Program-made: the position numbers and the translations under genes
Assembly (NCBI GenBank): GCA_964036045.1
Contig: OZ038381.1
Location: 104,723,367 to 104,787,366 of the forward strand
DNA: 64,000 nt
Direction: 5' to 3'
Origin: Eutreptiella sp. 'Long Island Sound 2002'
Taxonomy: Eukaryota; Euglenozoa; Euglenophyceae; Eutreptiales; Eutreptiaceae
Part shown: positions 1 through 11,939 of the stretch, piece by piece
How the letters are laid out: each line of letters begins with the position of its first letter
Numbering within the stretch: the stretch's first letter is position 1
Notes under the pieces: generated by a model
The model's input: the letters and a program-made list of their open reading frames with translations, nothing else
Told to the model about the DNA's origin: nothing
Database searches by the model: none

Positions 1-60
1 ATATCGACTTCAGGTGAAAGATTCGTCCACGTTGTTGTGCGGCACGGACTGCAGATTTCA

Positions 61-149
61 CAGTCTGAATGCCAGGTAATGGCTGATTCGACAGTCGGAA
101 TGCCAAGTATTGGCTGATTTGACAGTCGGAATGCCCAGTAATGGCGTCC
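61..149. repeat. 31 bp tandem repeat, about 2.9 copies
   Basis: Three consecutive units start at 61, 92 and 123. Each contains CAGTCGGAATGCC followed by a variant of AGTAATGGCTGATT. The period is 31 bases and the units differ at a few positions. No function is visible. Confidence 0.85.
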
Positions 150-790
150 ACTGCCTTAATATGCCCCCTCGATCAGACAGATGTACAGTCCTGTTGATTG
201 TTTGTTTGCTGGGCAGTTAGCTTCGATAGCTGTGCCTAATGTTATGGTATCTCGACGAGCCCACAGCCTTGCTTTGGGTAGCATCGTACCCTGGGGAGGC
301 TTCTGCAGCTTCCGCCAAGACGCGGTCTGTGGCAAAGTCGGCCACGGCGCGTGAATGAGGCGCTGAGGACAGGTATACCTTGCAAGCGACCCCAGTCTAT
401 GGGTTTCCACCACTATTATGCGCCAAGAAATCTGCACACATCGAGGTCCTGAAAGTGTTTTTTCTCTGGCGACTGTCTGGTCAGTCCTGACAGTGCGAAA
501 CCCGCCCAGACGAGTGAGAACTCTCCGAGGTCTCAGGGGGTGGTAGTGTTACAGTTTTGAGCAGCAGCAGCGCAGCGAGCGCGCGAGTCGCAATCCCACT
601 GCAGTCTGCGAATACATATGAAGCATCGAGATGCCAGTTGCTGTGAACGAAGTGGTGTAAAATAATTCGACATCTTTGAACAGGGTCTTTGTCTCGCAGT
701 TGATGAAATGGGTACGATTTGGTGCTCCGCTTCAAGATCCTGCGCAGAAAGGGTTTGTCGTATTTTGGGATTTTCGAGAAACAAGACAGT
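150..790. other. Unassigned sequence
   Basis: No open frame here has coding-like composition and no RNA gene or repeat was recognised. The composition is mixed, unlike the T-poor tract that follows from about 790. Confidence 0.5.
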
Positions 791-2890
791 TCCCAAGTCA
801 AACCACAACACACCTCAGTCAAACAGCGAGGCGCACCACGACAGATCACAACATGTACAGAAACAGACCACCCCAGAACGGCAAGGCAGAGCACTGACAA
901 GGGCAGCACAGCACAAAACGACGAAGGACAGCTTGAGACAACAAAAACAACACAACTGGAAGCAGCACAGCACCCCACCGGACGACACGACGCAAGAACA
1001 GCTGCCCAGCGCAGCACAGCACCACACACAACACAGAGCAATGAGGTGCACCACCGCACCAAACAGCATGGTACACAGTGCATTGCAGTGAAGCAAAAGA
1101 AACAAAGCTGCAAACAACAACACACAGCAGCAAGGATCAAAACAAGCAACACAACACACCACAGCACCAAAGGGCAAGGGACAAGCAGGCCAGCACAGCA
1201 CAGCACAGCACCACGCAAACCGCAGAATATACCACAACACAGACCACGGCACAACAGAAAACAAGATGCAGGACACCACACAACACCGGAATGAACCCGG
1301 CAGGGGGGGAGGGGGGCGTGTGCAGCACAACCATACAACGCAAACCTGAAAAGTCGGCATGGCACAGTCGCGTACAAAAAAATGCAGCGCACCGCGCCAC
1401 AGCAAAGGACGACGCCAAAATACATGCACAACATGTACCAAAATGCGACAGCAAGAAGGAACACCAACAGCACAACACAATGCGGCGTAGCACCAAAAAA
1501 CGCGACAGCACACACGTCAAACCGTCAGGCTGCAACACAACAAGACGAAAGACACAACACAATACCAGGAGCAACGGCCAGGGGTGGGGAGCACCGCGCA
1601 CCACCAACGCACAATGCAACACGGTGCATGACAACAGGACAGAGCACGGCACAACAGAAGACAGCATAGCACAGAGCATTGCAAGGCGAGACAACACAAC
1701 ACAAAGAAGGGGCAGCGACCCAGCACGGTACCAAGCAGGAAGCAAGCAAAGTACCCCGCCACAGCGCCGGAGCACACACACCGCAGAGCAACAAAAGAGG
1801 ACACAGGACACCATACAAAACCAAGAGCAACCGCGGGGGGGGAGGGAAGGGGGTACAACACACAACAGCTGCACAACCAAACAAAGCGCACCACACCAGG
1901 GGAAAGCACGACACGCAACAGAGCGGCAGAGCACACAGGAACCCAAGGCGAGATAACACAATACCAAAGACACGCGGCACTGTAGCACAGCACCTAGCAG
2001 GAAGCAAGCAGGAGACCCCTGTTCAAAGCCGCAGCAGACACACCCCTGAAGGGCACAGAGCAAAAAAGCACACACAACCCACAACAAGACAAGAGGACAC
2101 AGGACACTGCACAACACCAGAGGTAAAACAGGCGGGGAGGGGTTGCAAAGAAGGATGCGAGTGGCACAGCGCACCCGGGCACCCCATAACAGCAAAGGAC
2201 ACAGCACACCACACAGAACATGCATCAACACAGAGCAGGAAACAACACGAAGGAAGCAGGAATGCCAAGCACGGCACGGCCCACCAACAGACGAGGCACG
2301 CAAAGAAACACATCACAGCACAACAGGAGACATGATAACAGACAACATCCAAGGCAATAGCCATAGGGTGCAGAGTGGGAAGAATAACAACCCCAAGCCA
2401 CACAAAAACAAGATGTCAGGCGACCACAGCATCACACAACACCAAACAGACAGCACAGCACGGCAAGCCGCAACACCGCTTACAAAGAACCACAAAAAAC
2501 GGCACATGGAGAGCACAGGGGACCACACCACACAGAGCACACGACGCAGAAGGGGGCGGGAGGACGGGTACCACAAAACTGGAGATGTGGGGAGGGAGCA
2601 AGAAGCTCCACACAGAGCAAGAGAGAGAAACCAAGAAAGACAGAAAAAAGCACAGGGCGAATCCGGAGCGCCAATTCCAAGGGAACCCGGCGCCGGCACC
2701 ACCCAAAACAAAGGCAGGAGGGGCCGTAAAATAAGAACAACACAACCAATGGGGCAGAAGACCCGGGGCGGGCAAGCATCAGCAACACAAGAAGGGCTAA
2801 AGAGCGAAGCGCACCGGATCAACATCACAAAGAAAACCGCGAGAGCAAAGGCGGGCAAAACAGCAAAAAGACTAAAAAGCAAAGGCCATA
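790..2890. repeat. T-poor, ACA/GCACA-rich low-complexity tract
   Basis: For about 2.1 kb the plus strand is dominated by A, C and G in short irregular motifs such as CACAACACAGCACAGCACC, with very little T. Long open frames occur in several frames at once because T-poor sequence is short of stop codons, so I do not call genes. The minus strand around 13.2-13.65 kb has the same texture, which suggests a related sequence in inverted orientation. Confidence 0.7.
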
Positions 2891-3625
2891 CACGGGTCCT
2901 GTGTGCGTGTGCGTGTGTGGGGGTGTCCTGGCCGGATCGGGCGGGCCGGCCTCCCAGGTGCATATTGGTGCCCCTCAACTTCCCTCTGGCCGTTGTTGTT
3001 GGTTTTCTTGTTTCCTCGGCCTCCTCCGGGCTCGGGTTGCCTTGCTTTTGTGTAGCTGCCTTTGTCCCTGTCACCGTGATGGCGTCACTGCCAGGTTCAT
3101 TACAGTGCATTTGGTGCATCGCTCCCCTGAGCTCATGTCCGTGGCTGCACGGGGCATGTGGAGGGCGGTCAAGAACCGGGCTGCTTGTGCCTGCCTGCAG
3201 GCCCTTGCTAACCTGGGTTCAATTCGCGTGGTACCCCTCCCGGGCCATAGTGTGGAGTGTTCCCTCGGGTGTCCCTTAGGCGTCGGTCTTGGCCTGTGTG
3301 CGCTGCAGTGGTGTGGTGTGTCTGAACCCGGTAGGGCACGCGTCCGGTTTCCCATACCGTCTGCCTGGCGGCGGGTTTCTCGGCCGGAACACTGGGGAAG
3401 TTTTGAAAGGGCAGCAGACCGGCGCATCAAGAGTGACCGGACCGGACAAGGCGCGGCGCACAGACGCGGGGCCACCGGGCACGCCAGAGAGGCACGTCGC
3501 TGGCCACAGTTCTGGGCAACAACAGCGACTCGGGTGCCGGAGGCTAGAAGGGCGCGCAGGATGCAGGGAGCACGCAGGGCGCGCCACACGAACCACGGAC
3601 AGGCCAAAACAAGGCCTGATCTCAG
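2891..3625. other. Unassigned GC-rich sequence
   Basis: The tract opens with a short GT run (GTGTGCGTGTGCGTGTGTG near 2901) and then has ordinary GC-rich composition. No conserved protein motif was found in any frame. Confidence 0.45.
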
Positions 3626-4220
3626 CAGAGGCCACGAGAGGCAAGGGGAAGAAGGACTCGAGCCACGAAACTCAGCCACGATTGGTGAGCTAAAGGCAGA
3701 ACCAGTGCATAAACGAATACGTCACAAACACGAACCCTGATTGGCAGGTTGAAGGCAAGGTTGGCACACAAACACACACACCACGCACCCCAGCCAGGCT
3801 TTGCGGGGTAAATGGAAACCCCGCACACAAACAGACACAACCCAAACCTCAGCCAGGATGGCGGGGCAAAGGCAGAACCAACGCGCAAACACACACCATG
3901 CAAGCCCCAGCCAGGATGGGCGGGGTGAAGGCAAAGCATGCACACAAACATCTATCGTGTACGTTATTGCAACACAAGTGAAAGCCATGGGCCCATGCAG
4001 AGCCCATTGAAAAAGCGTAGAACAGGGCAGGGTGGTGTATAGGCATGCACTTCTGGTTGTATGTGGCATCCAACGGACACAGAGAGTTCAGTTTGTAGTC
4101 GTGATTGTCGCCGCTGATCGCTGTCGCATACACTGGCGACGCTTATGGCGATCACATGGGTTCACAAGTTTTGAATAGTTAATCAGTTTATTTCATGTCA
4201 AACTGTGTGCATAAATGTTA
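3626..4220. repeat. Long direct repeat, copy 1
   Basis: This segment is repeated at 5093-5685 in the same orientation with scattered mismatches. Both copies run from CAGAGGCCA to ATAAATGTTA. The first half holds degenerate tandem units of about 60 bp built on CCAGCCAGGATGGCGGGG and CAAACACACACCA. The second half is unique and ends in AT-rich sequence. The ends are not TG...CA and I see no target duplication, so these are not confidently LTRs. Confidence 0.85.
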
Positions 4221-4240
4221 GGTAGGTAGGTAGGTAGGTA
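4221..4240. repeat. (GGTA)5 microsatellite
   Basis: Five perfect GGTA units lie immediately after direct repeat copy 1. A shorter GGTA run occurs at 11409, and both runs are followed within about 75 bp by a related GAGGGGCGCCC / GAGAGGCGCCCC block. Confidence 0.95.
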
Positions 4241-4799
4241 TCTTTGGGGGTCGGGACGCCTCCTTTGATAATGCAGGAAGAAGGTCCTACCAGAGGGGCG
4301 CCCTGTCACTCCTGCTGCCCTAGTTCAGGTGCCCCTTACGCCGCTCCCTCAGGTGGTTGGGAAGGCAGTGTCCGGGCCACCCAGTCCAGGTGTCGTGGTT
4401 GGGAGGGTATCCCTACATGTGTCCATGGGTAGGGCCACATGCCCCGTCCTTTGGGCGCCATCTCCGGGGGCTGCCCAGCTGTGTGGAGTATCTCTCACCA
4501 CCGGGGGTATTGCTCCCGCGCGTCTACGGTAGGATCACCTCACACCTCTGGCTTGAGTTACGGAGCCTCTCTGCTTGGCAGGCGACCCCCTCCTGGACTG
4601 TGTACCGGCTTGCCTGTCAACAGTTGCTTCCATGGCTCCGGGTGATGTTTGTCATGGTCCCTGATGCAGCCTGGCCGGGCTCGGACCAGCGGCCTTGGGG
4701 TACCGCCCCTGCTCCTGGCCCAGTGGATCGGCAGGGTCGCCCCCGTGCGCGCGACCCATGGGGTGTGGTTTGTTGTTGCCCGTCCCTCGACCGCCCTAG
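4241..4799. other. Unassigned sequence between repeats
   Basis: GC-rich sequence with no coding motif that I recognise. The first 130 bp resemble 11424-11480. Confidence 0.4.
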
Positions 4800-5092
4800 G
4801 TGTGCACCTGTGTGCGGTGTCCTGGGCCACTTGGCTCCTGCTCATCGGTGTGCTCGCTCGGTCTGTTGCGTTGCATGTGCGGTGTCCTGGGCCACTTGGC
4901 TCCTGTTCACCGGTGTGCTCCCTTGGTCCGTTGTGCTGCGCGTCCCCTGTCCTGGGCAACTTGGCTCCTGTTCACCGATGTGCCCCCTCTGTGCATTGTG
5001 TTGCGTGTGCGGTGTCCTGGGCCACTTGGCTCCTGATCACCTGTGTGCCCGCTCGGTGCGTTGCGTTGCGTCGCGTGTGCGGTGTCCTGGGC
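4800..5092. repeat. Tandem repeat of about 65 bp, 4-5 copies
   Basis: The core GTCCTGGGCCACTTGGCTCC recurs at 4819, 4883, 4949, 5013 and 5083 (the last truncated), with spacings of 64-70 bp. The units differ by substitutions and small indels. The array runs directly into direct repeat copy 2. Confidence 0.9.
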
Positions 5093-5685
5093 CAGAGGCC
5101 AAGAGAAGCAAGGGGGACAAGGACTCCAGCCACAAACCCCAGCAACGATCGGCGAGGTAAAGGCAGAACCAGTGCATAAACCCATACGCCACAAATGCCA
5201 GGCCCTATTGGCGGGTTGAAAGCAAAGTTGGCACACAAACACACACACCACGCACCCGAACCAGGATTTGCGGAGTAAAGGGAAACCCCGCGGAAACAGA
5301 CACAACCCAAACCCCAGCCACGATGGCGGGGTGAAGGCAGAACCAACGCACAAACACACACCACGGAAGCCCCAGCCAGGATGCGCGGGGTAAACGCAAA
5401 GGCTGCATGCAAACAACTATCGTGTACATCATGGCAACACGAGTGAGAACTATGGGCCCATGCGGAGCCCATTGTAAAAGCGTAGAACAGGGCACGCTGG
5501 TGTATAGGTATGCACTTCTGGTTGTATGTATCATCAAATGGACACAGAGATTTCAGTTTGTAGTCGTGATTGTCGCCGCTGATCGCTGTTGCATACACTC
5601 AGGACCTTTATCGCGATCGCATGGGTTCACAAGTTTTGAATAGTTAATCATTTTGTTTCATGTCAAAATGTGTGCATAAATGTTA
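5093..5685. repeat. Long direct repeat, copy 2
   Basis: Second copy of the segment at 3626-4220, in direct orientation and of nearly equal length (593 versus 595 bp). It lies just upstream of the AT-richer Gag remnant, so it could be an eroded long terminal repeat. No primer-binding site adjoins it, and I found no matching copy downstream of the Gag. Confidence 0.85.
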
Positions 5686-5920
5686 CTTTCACGCCTTCAG
5701 CTTTGGTATGCAACAGGATGGATCAGATTTAATGAAATGCATGTTTGCGTGACTGTCGAGTTGTACATATTTTGTCTTCGTCCTCTAGTGTGCAAAGGGA
5801 TCGTTAACATCTCAGTATCATGCCATTCCTTGGAACATTTACTGAGATTTGAGGGCACTGACAATATTTGTTTGAGTTGTCTCTTGCTCATATTGATCGT
5901 TTGGGATTTGTGCACATTAC

Positions 5921-6331
5921 TTGGATTTGCTTTTAATTTTATTGTTAAATTGGTTTTTGAAGCATTGGGGCATACCGACCTCCATTCCGACATCAACAAG
6001 CGCACCGATACCAAAACAAGGAATTGTTTTGAGAGTAGATCTTAACGTGAAGTTCAACATTTCCAAGGACAATGCTACTGAAGATTTTACCCCTTCTTTA
6101 GAAACTCATAGCAGTGATGATTACCTGAATGCTTTGACCATGATTCAATTGCGAGAAGAAAGACAACAATCAAGCTCTTCACATCAAGGGGTATTGGTTC
6201 CCTACAATGGACATGTTCTTCAAACTCCACAAGGTCAATTAGTACCTCCCCAAGAAGGGTCACAACAACTTCCACCACACCAAGAAGAAGGCATGGATCA
6301 CATGGGAGATGATCCTTTCATGGGCCAGTAA
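5921..6331 (+). pseudogene. N-terminal part of a decayed Gag-like ORF
   Basis: An open frame of 136 codons. It starts hydrophobic and becomes Gln/Ser/Pro-rich (for example SSHQGVLVPYNGH and LVPPQEGSQQLPP), ending in a stop near 6329. It precedes the coiled-coil ORF in a different frame and shares its AT-richer composition, which differs from the GC-rich surroundings. I infer that it is the start of the same retroelement Gag, disrupted by a frameshift. No catalytic motif is present. The true start is unclear because the first residues read like intergenic sequence. Confidence 0.4.
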
Positions 6332-6395
6332 ATAGGAGTAACCAGTGGTGAGTGGGGGGTTCGAGAATTCCAACGATTAGGATACTTTATGGCAT

Positions 6396-7688
6396 TCATT
6401 GGGTGTGCAAGTGGAACAAGTCCGCATCTTGCAATATAACCACAATGGAGTTCAACATCTTTTTGGACAACAAGTCGAGGAGCTTACTAAGGCCCTGGAT
6501 GCTGTCGTGAACTTCTGAAAGGAATATGCTCACTAAGTGAATGGTGCCATTGGCGAAATTGAAGTAGCACATTCCACCTTGCGGATCGAGATCCAAGCCC
6601 AACCTGAAGAAGTGCTCAATGAAGGCAGAAGTCTTCGAAAAAATGTGGACCACAATCATCAACAAATTGATCAACAATTGCGATCACTTCAACAAGACGT
6701 CATGGGGTTTAACACTTTATTGAAACAATTACATAGCCGAATTGAAGAAATTGCAAGAAAATTAGACAAGCAAATCTGTATCATCAGCAGTGGAGTGATT
6801 CAAGCGGAAGAAAAATTGGAGAACCTCATGACCAAGACTAATGCGGTGCGAAAAAGCCATGAGGAGACTATTCGAAAAATAGAACAAGAACTACTACAAG
6901 AACGAGACAAGCGAAAACGAGATCTTGAACAAGAATAACAAGAGCCAAGACTAGAACGTATGGAACTCGAGGCCAATGCGATCAGTATATTGAGGATGAA
7001 GGATGGTCTTATTGATTCTTCAGCCTCGCGAATGGAGCGGATCGAAAAACTGCAATCCACTCCTTGTAGCATACAGTCTACCAAGGATCCCGAGGGAGTG
7101 GGCCCATTGGCCACTCTGACTACCGAGTTCTCTACATACATTAAACAAAATGTGGAGCTTGAATCTAAAATTGAACATTTGAGATTCAACCATTATGCTT
7201 TAAATAAATCCACTCAGGACTTCTAGCAATCCCTGAATGAACTATCAACCACGGTACAAAATTGAGGTCATGCGATCTCCTTGCGGGTAGAGAAGTTTTG
7301 TGATGGATGTGTGGAGATGAAAAAAAAATTGGATGGTGTTGATGTCAAGCTTGGTAATACTACTAGGGGTAAAAAGGAAGAAACGTCACCCTCTGTAGAA
7401 CCTGCGGTGCCTTTGGTTGTGCAACATTTGCAACTTCAGGTGAGAAACATTTGTGAGGAAGGTGAGGATTTAGGGAAACGGATTTAAGGCATGCAGGTCA
7501 GCATAGATGCAAATAGGTATGCCATATCCTGGATTGCTAAGCATGATCCGTCTTCAGCTGGGACACCAAGGCTCCCTAGTCATCATTCACCACAACAGAA
7601 TGACGAGGGCCCTTGGGGGAAGACATTGATCTTTGGAGCTAGTCCGGAAAAATCATCTCACAACCTCACTTTGTGCACACCTTTTTGA
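6396..7688 (+). pseudogene. Coiled-coil region of decayed retroelement Gag
   Basis: One reading frame runs through this whole stretch. It is rich in Glu, Lys, Gln and Leu with heptad-like spacing (for example EEIARKLDKQI and ETIRKIEQELLQERDK), as expected of a long coiled coil. It is interrupted by in-frame stops: TGA and TAA just before 6537, TAA near 6936, then further stops near 7224, 7264, 7485 and 7686. Each of the first three sits where Arg or Gln would fit, which suggests C-to-T decay of CGA or CAA. N-terminal coiled coils are common in Gag proteins of Ty3-type elements in algae and plants. The capsid-like and zinc-knuckle blocks downstream support a Gag identity. There is no sign of expression. 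Confidence 0.6.
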
Positions 7689-8186
7689 CTTGAACGCACC
7701 GAAGTCAATAGAATCAATGAACAGAAGAGAATAACCGAAGTTGGAAGTACAGGGTATGTCAGCGCAATACTCGTTGTCTGGCGGTACTCTTTCGCCTTGT
7801 GCCCCTCCCAAAGACATTCCGGTCTCAACAGCCCCAAAAAGAATCATCAATCGGGAAGTCATGGGAATGTTTACACTGATTCTCTGCGTGGAAACATGTA
7901 TGTGAAAAATCATGATATATACGCGCATTTGAAGAGCGATCGATTTTCTTTTGGTGACATTCACACTGATCGTGTTCATAAGCGTGCCGCTGGTGCTACT
8001 GGCTGGCACACAATTCAGATGGAGTCCAGCTTGGACAAGACATCTGACGTGCAATTCTGAGACCAGCCGACACACAATGGGCATCCACCACGTGGGCAAG
8101 ACGGCGAGTGGAGACACTGCCGCGGCTCAGGTCTCAGGTATTTTGATTCAACCACTGGGAGTTTCGATGCTTTTGCCCCCCTAGAA
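7689..8186 (+). other. Decayed linker inside the Gag remnant
   Basis: No frame stays open with consistent composition. The segment lies between the coiled-coil and capsid-like parts and probably belongs to the same degraded element. Confidence 0.35.
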
Positions 8187-9400
8187 ATGTGTTTGCGCGG
8201 CGTAGATGAAATTCCAAAGGTCAAACCGAGTGGCATCTTAAGAGTATTCATATTTGATGAGGTTGCACCCGAGGTACCACTGGATGATGAAGAACCATTG
8301 ACCTCTCCACATGTCTCAGGGCCATTGCCATGGCCTGAAATGCCTGGTCTTGGGGTACACGGTAATCTTGCCACTTCCATGCTTGATGACCACACTCTAA
8401 GGCAGTGCAAGTAACAAGCACCCTTAAGGAATGGAACGGCTCAGGTGAAACAGCAGTACCCTGGCTTGAGGAGTTCCAACATTGGCTTAAGGATCGGAGA
8501 GGCACAGTGGGTGATGTTTTTGGTCGACTCGTATTGGTGAGTAAACTCCGTGCTAACCGCTGAGAAAATTATAATAGACTGATTCTTCGGAGAGGTTTAG
8601 AATTTCATAGAACCTTTACGATTGTGCAGGGTGCAGTCCTGAGAGCAGCTAATCCTGATGTGATCAAGGAGGCTTGGCAACACTTGCGTGGAGGCCCCAG
8701 CAACTGCACTGCACAGGAAGTTTGTGATTATTTCGATGACGTTTTAGTTTTGGGGTGCACGTGCTAGGGAAGGGGTCACACCGAACGCAGCCAAGAGTCT
8801 TCTGATACATATGTCTGGGACGCCCAATAGTCGCGCCTTGTGGTGGAAGGTCTTGAGGAGGATGAATGGTCCAACAGACAGATGAACTACTTGGAGACCT
8901 TTTTCTTTGTGGCGCCCAGAATGGTCACTTACGAGAGGGCTGCCCGAAAAAAGGCTCAACTGCAACGCGGCATGCGTGGGAATCCTGCCCCCACAGTGAC
9001 ATCTGACCCAGGACAAAAGGTGCAGAATCTGGGAACACAGCCACAGAAAAATCCACCTGAAGCACCATCCACTGCTGCGGAGGTGAATGCAATGTCCAAG
9101 CGGGGTCCAGATAACTCAGGATATACATGTCCACACTACAAAAGACAGGGTGTTGTACACGGGCCTGAGGACTGCTGGACGAAGCATCCTGAAAACGCGT
9201 CGCTGCACATCAGACAGAAAAGAAACGAGGCGCTGAAAATACACCAACAACCAAGGGCATGGGAGCTTCCAAACCTGCAAAGTACCTGCCTTGTCCTAAG
9301 TGTGGTAACACCACCCATGAATTGAAGTACTGCTGGGAGGCACATCCTGAGTTACGTTCTGCGGGGTATGAATCCCCTGGGGATAAATCAGGATAGGGAC
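8187..9400 (+). pseudogene. Capsid-like and double zinc-knuckle part of decayed Gag
   Basis: Around 8415-8560 a frame reads KEWNGSGETAVPWLEEFQHW and continues into a basic, Leu-rich stretch, which resembles the retrotransposon Gag capsid domain. After a stop and a frameshift, 8840-9325 is open with ARKKAQLQRG and a knuckle-like CPHYKRQGVVHGPEDCW (Cys/His spacing imperfect). In another frame at about 9293-9335 there is a canonical CX2CX4HX4C knuckle, CPKCGNTTHELKYC. Zinc knuckles bind RNA during packaging in this family. At least two frameshifts and several stops show that the copy is dead. No protease, reverse transcriptase or integrase motif was found downstream. Confidence 0.65.
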
Positions 9401-11408
9401 GTGGCCGGAGAGGACTGAATGCACCCCAATCGACTGAATATCCGCGGTTGTGAGTGAGGTTGGCGGCCAACTGGGATCAAATGCCCTGTCAGTTCCTGCA
9501 AATCAGCCTACCGGGCGATGAGGATGAATATTTGAGAAAGCCACGCCCGGGTATGAGTGAACATAAATCCACAGGAGTCATCGTACCAGGGTTCAATATT
9601 GCCAGACAATGATCCGCACTTGTCACCCATCCATTGCTCAATGTTGGGAGACACAGATGTGCGTGTATGGTAGTGATAGGTCCTGAATTGTTACCCCTCC
9701 TCCTGAGAGAAGCGGCCACAGTACCATTCAATCTGATGAGGTTGGGGCAGACCCACCTCGAAAGTAGGAAGCAGGTTGTAGAAGGCGAGCTTATAGTGCC
9801 TGTGAGCCGGACGGAGTCCTCATGTTGTGGTGTTGTGATGCTACCACTGACGTCGCCAACGTAGGCCGCCGCTGTATCCTGAGATTCCCATTTTTTGCTC
9901 CTCATGGAATCCATATTAATATACAACCCCCATGATTCCTGTTTGAAGAGGACGTGCGTAAAGTTCTTTCCCCTGATGGTCTGGCTGGGCAAACCAATGT
10001 GTGCTCATCACATCTACGGGTGCAATCACATAAGCACAAATCCTCTGCGCGAGGGGCATGTACTGCGACTGATGTCAATGACGCAGAACGTCCTGCAATG
10101 CTGACATCTCGTTTGGCTGCTATCAGGGGTTGCGACAGAGTATTTGTTGCTACCTCTCTCTCCATTCCCCCTGCTTCTCAGGTTGCAGGCCGCAGTCCAA
10201 ATTCTGATGGACTCTGAGAGCTGCCAACGGTGCTGGAGACTTCTCCGCATCGGGTTCCTCCTTATACTACCCTTTCCTTCCCCACTGCTCAATTTTTGTC
10301 CTGTATGTTCTGTGCACTGTGCACAATCAGTCGGATATGCATTCAGACCAACCGTACCCCCAGGTCAATCTCTGTGGTTTCTCAGTACATTAGGGATATT
10401 TCCAACTCAAGGGTCAGTGCTCATGTGGACTGGCCCTTGTTTGAGTCAATGAAGGTCTCTTCAATATTCTGCATGAGCGCTGCCATATTGATGTATTCCC
10501 CTGCACCCAAGAGGGCAGCGATAGAGTGTGTCAACCCTTTGTTTGAGCAAAACGAGCTTTTTTATATGAATCTTTGCGTAATGATGGGGATTATCTGCCC
10601 CTAATGGCAATTTCAGGTACGAATTCATCTCCCGAAACACGCCCGTCACCGGAGCCTGACATGCAGCATTCACAGGCTGCAATTTGACAGATCGGGCAAG
10701 GCTACTTCAGTTTTGCCGATCATCACAATTGCATCAGTGACATCCACAGGGAACCCTATAGTGATGAAGAGGGCTCTTTAGGCTATATCCAGCCCCCTGA
10801 TGAATTCATGGGTCGTTTTTGTTTATACAGGGAGCGTTCAGGGCAGGAAGTCACAAAGTGCACGCCCATAATGCGTACATCTTCATCCGCTGGTGCCCTG
10901 GAGATGATATCAAGGTGGGTTGCAGACGCGACAACTGCCCATCATGGCAATTCAGCAAAGCCATATCATCTATTCCAATAACAGGTAAGGGCACAAGGAA
11001 AAGTCGCCGGATCCCAACCCAAATTCGATCCAGGCGGCTAAAATGGTTGGTCATTTATGGTCAACATAAGACTTCGGGATCGGCTAACCATGAGGTTGCA
11101 CCCATCAGTTTGTTGAAAGGACATTTTGCCCTCACCACTGATTGGTATGCTCATCTCCCTGAATGGGCGGGACGACACTTTGAACCAAACCTATTGCCTT
11201 TTGCATCTCCAGCTTCTTGTTATCGTAGCAAATGGGAAGTGGCTGAACAAGCCTCAGGGGGGTAAGCAGATCAGCTGGGCTTTCAATGTGCCTTGGGGAG
11301 ATGCTTCCTCGTTTCTCGTGCCCCTGTGGCAGATATGCCCCGGGTGGTAGAGGACATGGGGTGCGAAGGTGGACGTGGTGTGGCACTGGTACCAGTCATG
11401 AAGGGCCA
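9401..11408 (+). other. Unassigned, probably the degraded remainder of the same element
   Basis: Several medium open frames occur on the plus strand, including 9954-10217, 10230-10604 and 10819-11265, but none shows a protease DTG/DSG, an xxDD box or an integrase signature that I can read. Composition stays close to the Gag remnant until about 11.3 kb. I infer a degraded pol region or non-coding tail, with low confidence. Confidence 0.3.
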
Positions 11409-11423
11409 GGTAGGTAGGTAGGT
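11409..11423. repeat. Short GGTA microsatellite
   Basis: Just over three GGTA units, followed by a block resembling the one after the longer GGTA run at 4221-4240. Confidence 0.85.
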
Positions 11424-11939
11424 GCACTCTGTTGTGGAGAGGCGCCCCATGGTTCCTGCTGGCGTTGCCGCTGTGAGGAACAGGAAGAGGCTCCGCACTT
11501 GAAGAGGGGAGGCGATTTACATCCCGCTAGACCTGACTGTTGGCCCCCAACAAAGCGGCCCAACGCAACAGCGGGAGGGCTGATCGCCGCCAGCGTGACG
11601 TGCTTGTCTCCCCGGGAGGGTGTGCCCCCGTGCTTGTGCACGTCCTCTCCTTTGGGCGGAACCCTAGAGGTTCACCGGACTTCCTGGCGTATCCTGTTCC
11701 CAAGGCATGCAATGCATGTTCTTGGTACTGGGGTTCCGAGGCGTTTGGGTGTCGCACGCTCTGCCTCGAGTCCCAAGGCAGTGCAGGCCTTAGGATGCAG
11801 CCTTACCCCCAGGCTCTGGATCTCGTTTGGCCGGGTCACCTGCATGGCACGGGCTGCCTCAGTGCCCGGGCTATGGACACTGGGTTTCCTACTGTTGTGT
11901 GGCGTTTGTGATTGGGTCCGGGTTGTGCTTGGGTGTGGG
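11424..11939. other. Unassigned GC-rich sequence
   Basis: No coding or RNA feature recognised. The first part resembles 4290-4370. Confidence 0.4.

Noticed and set aside
790-2890. Plus-strand Gln/Thr/His-rich open frames
   Set aside because: T-poor sequence lacks stops by composition. All frames are open in patches and no start or domain stands out.
3626-5685. LTR pair of the Gag remnant
   Set aside because: The copies are adjacent rather than flanking the Gag, lack TG...CA ends and have no primer site.
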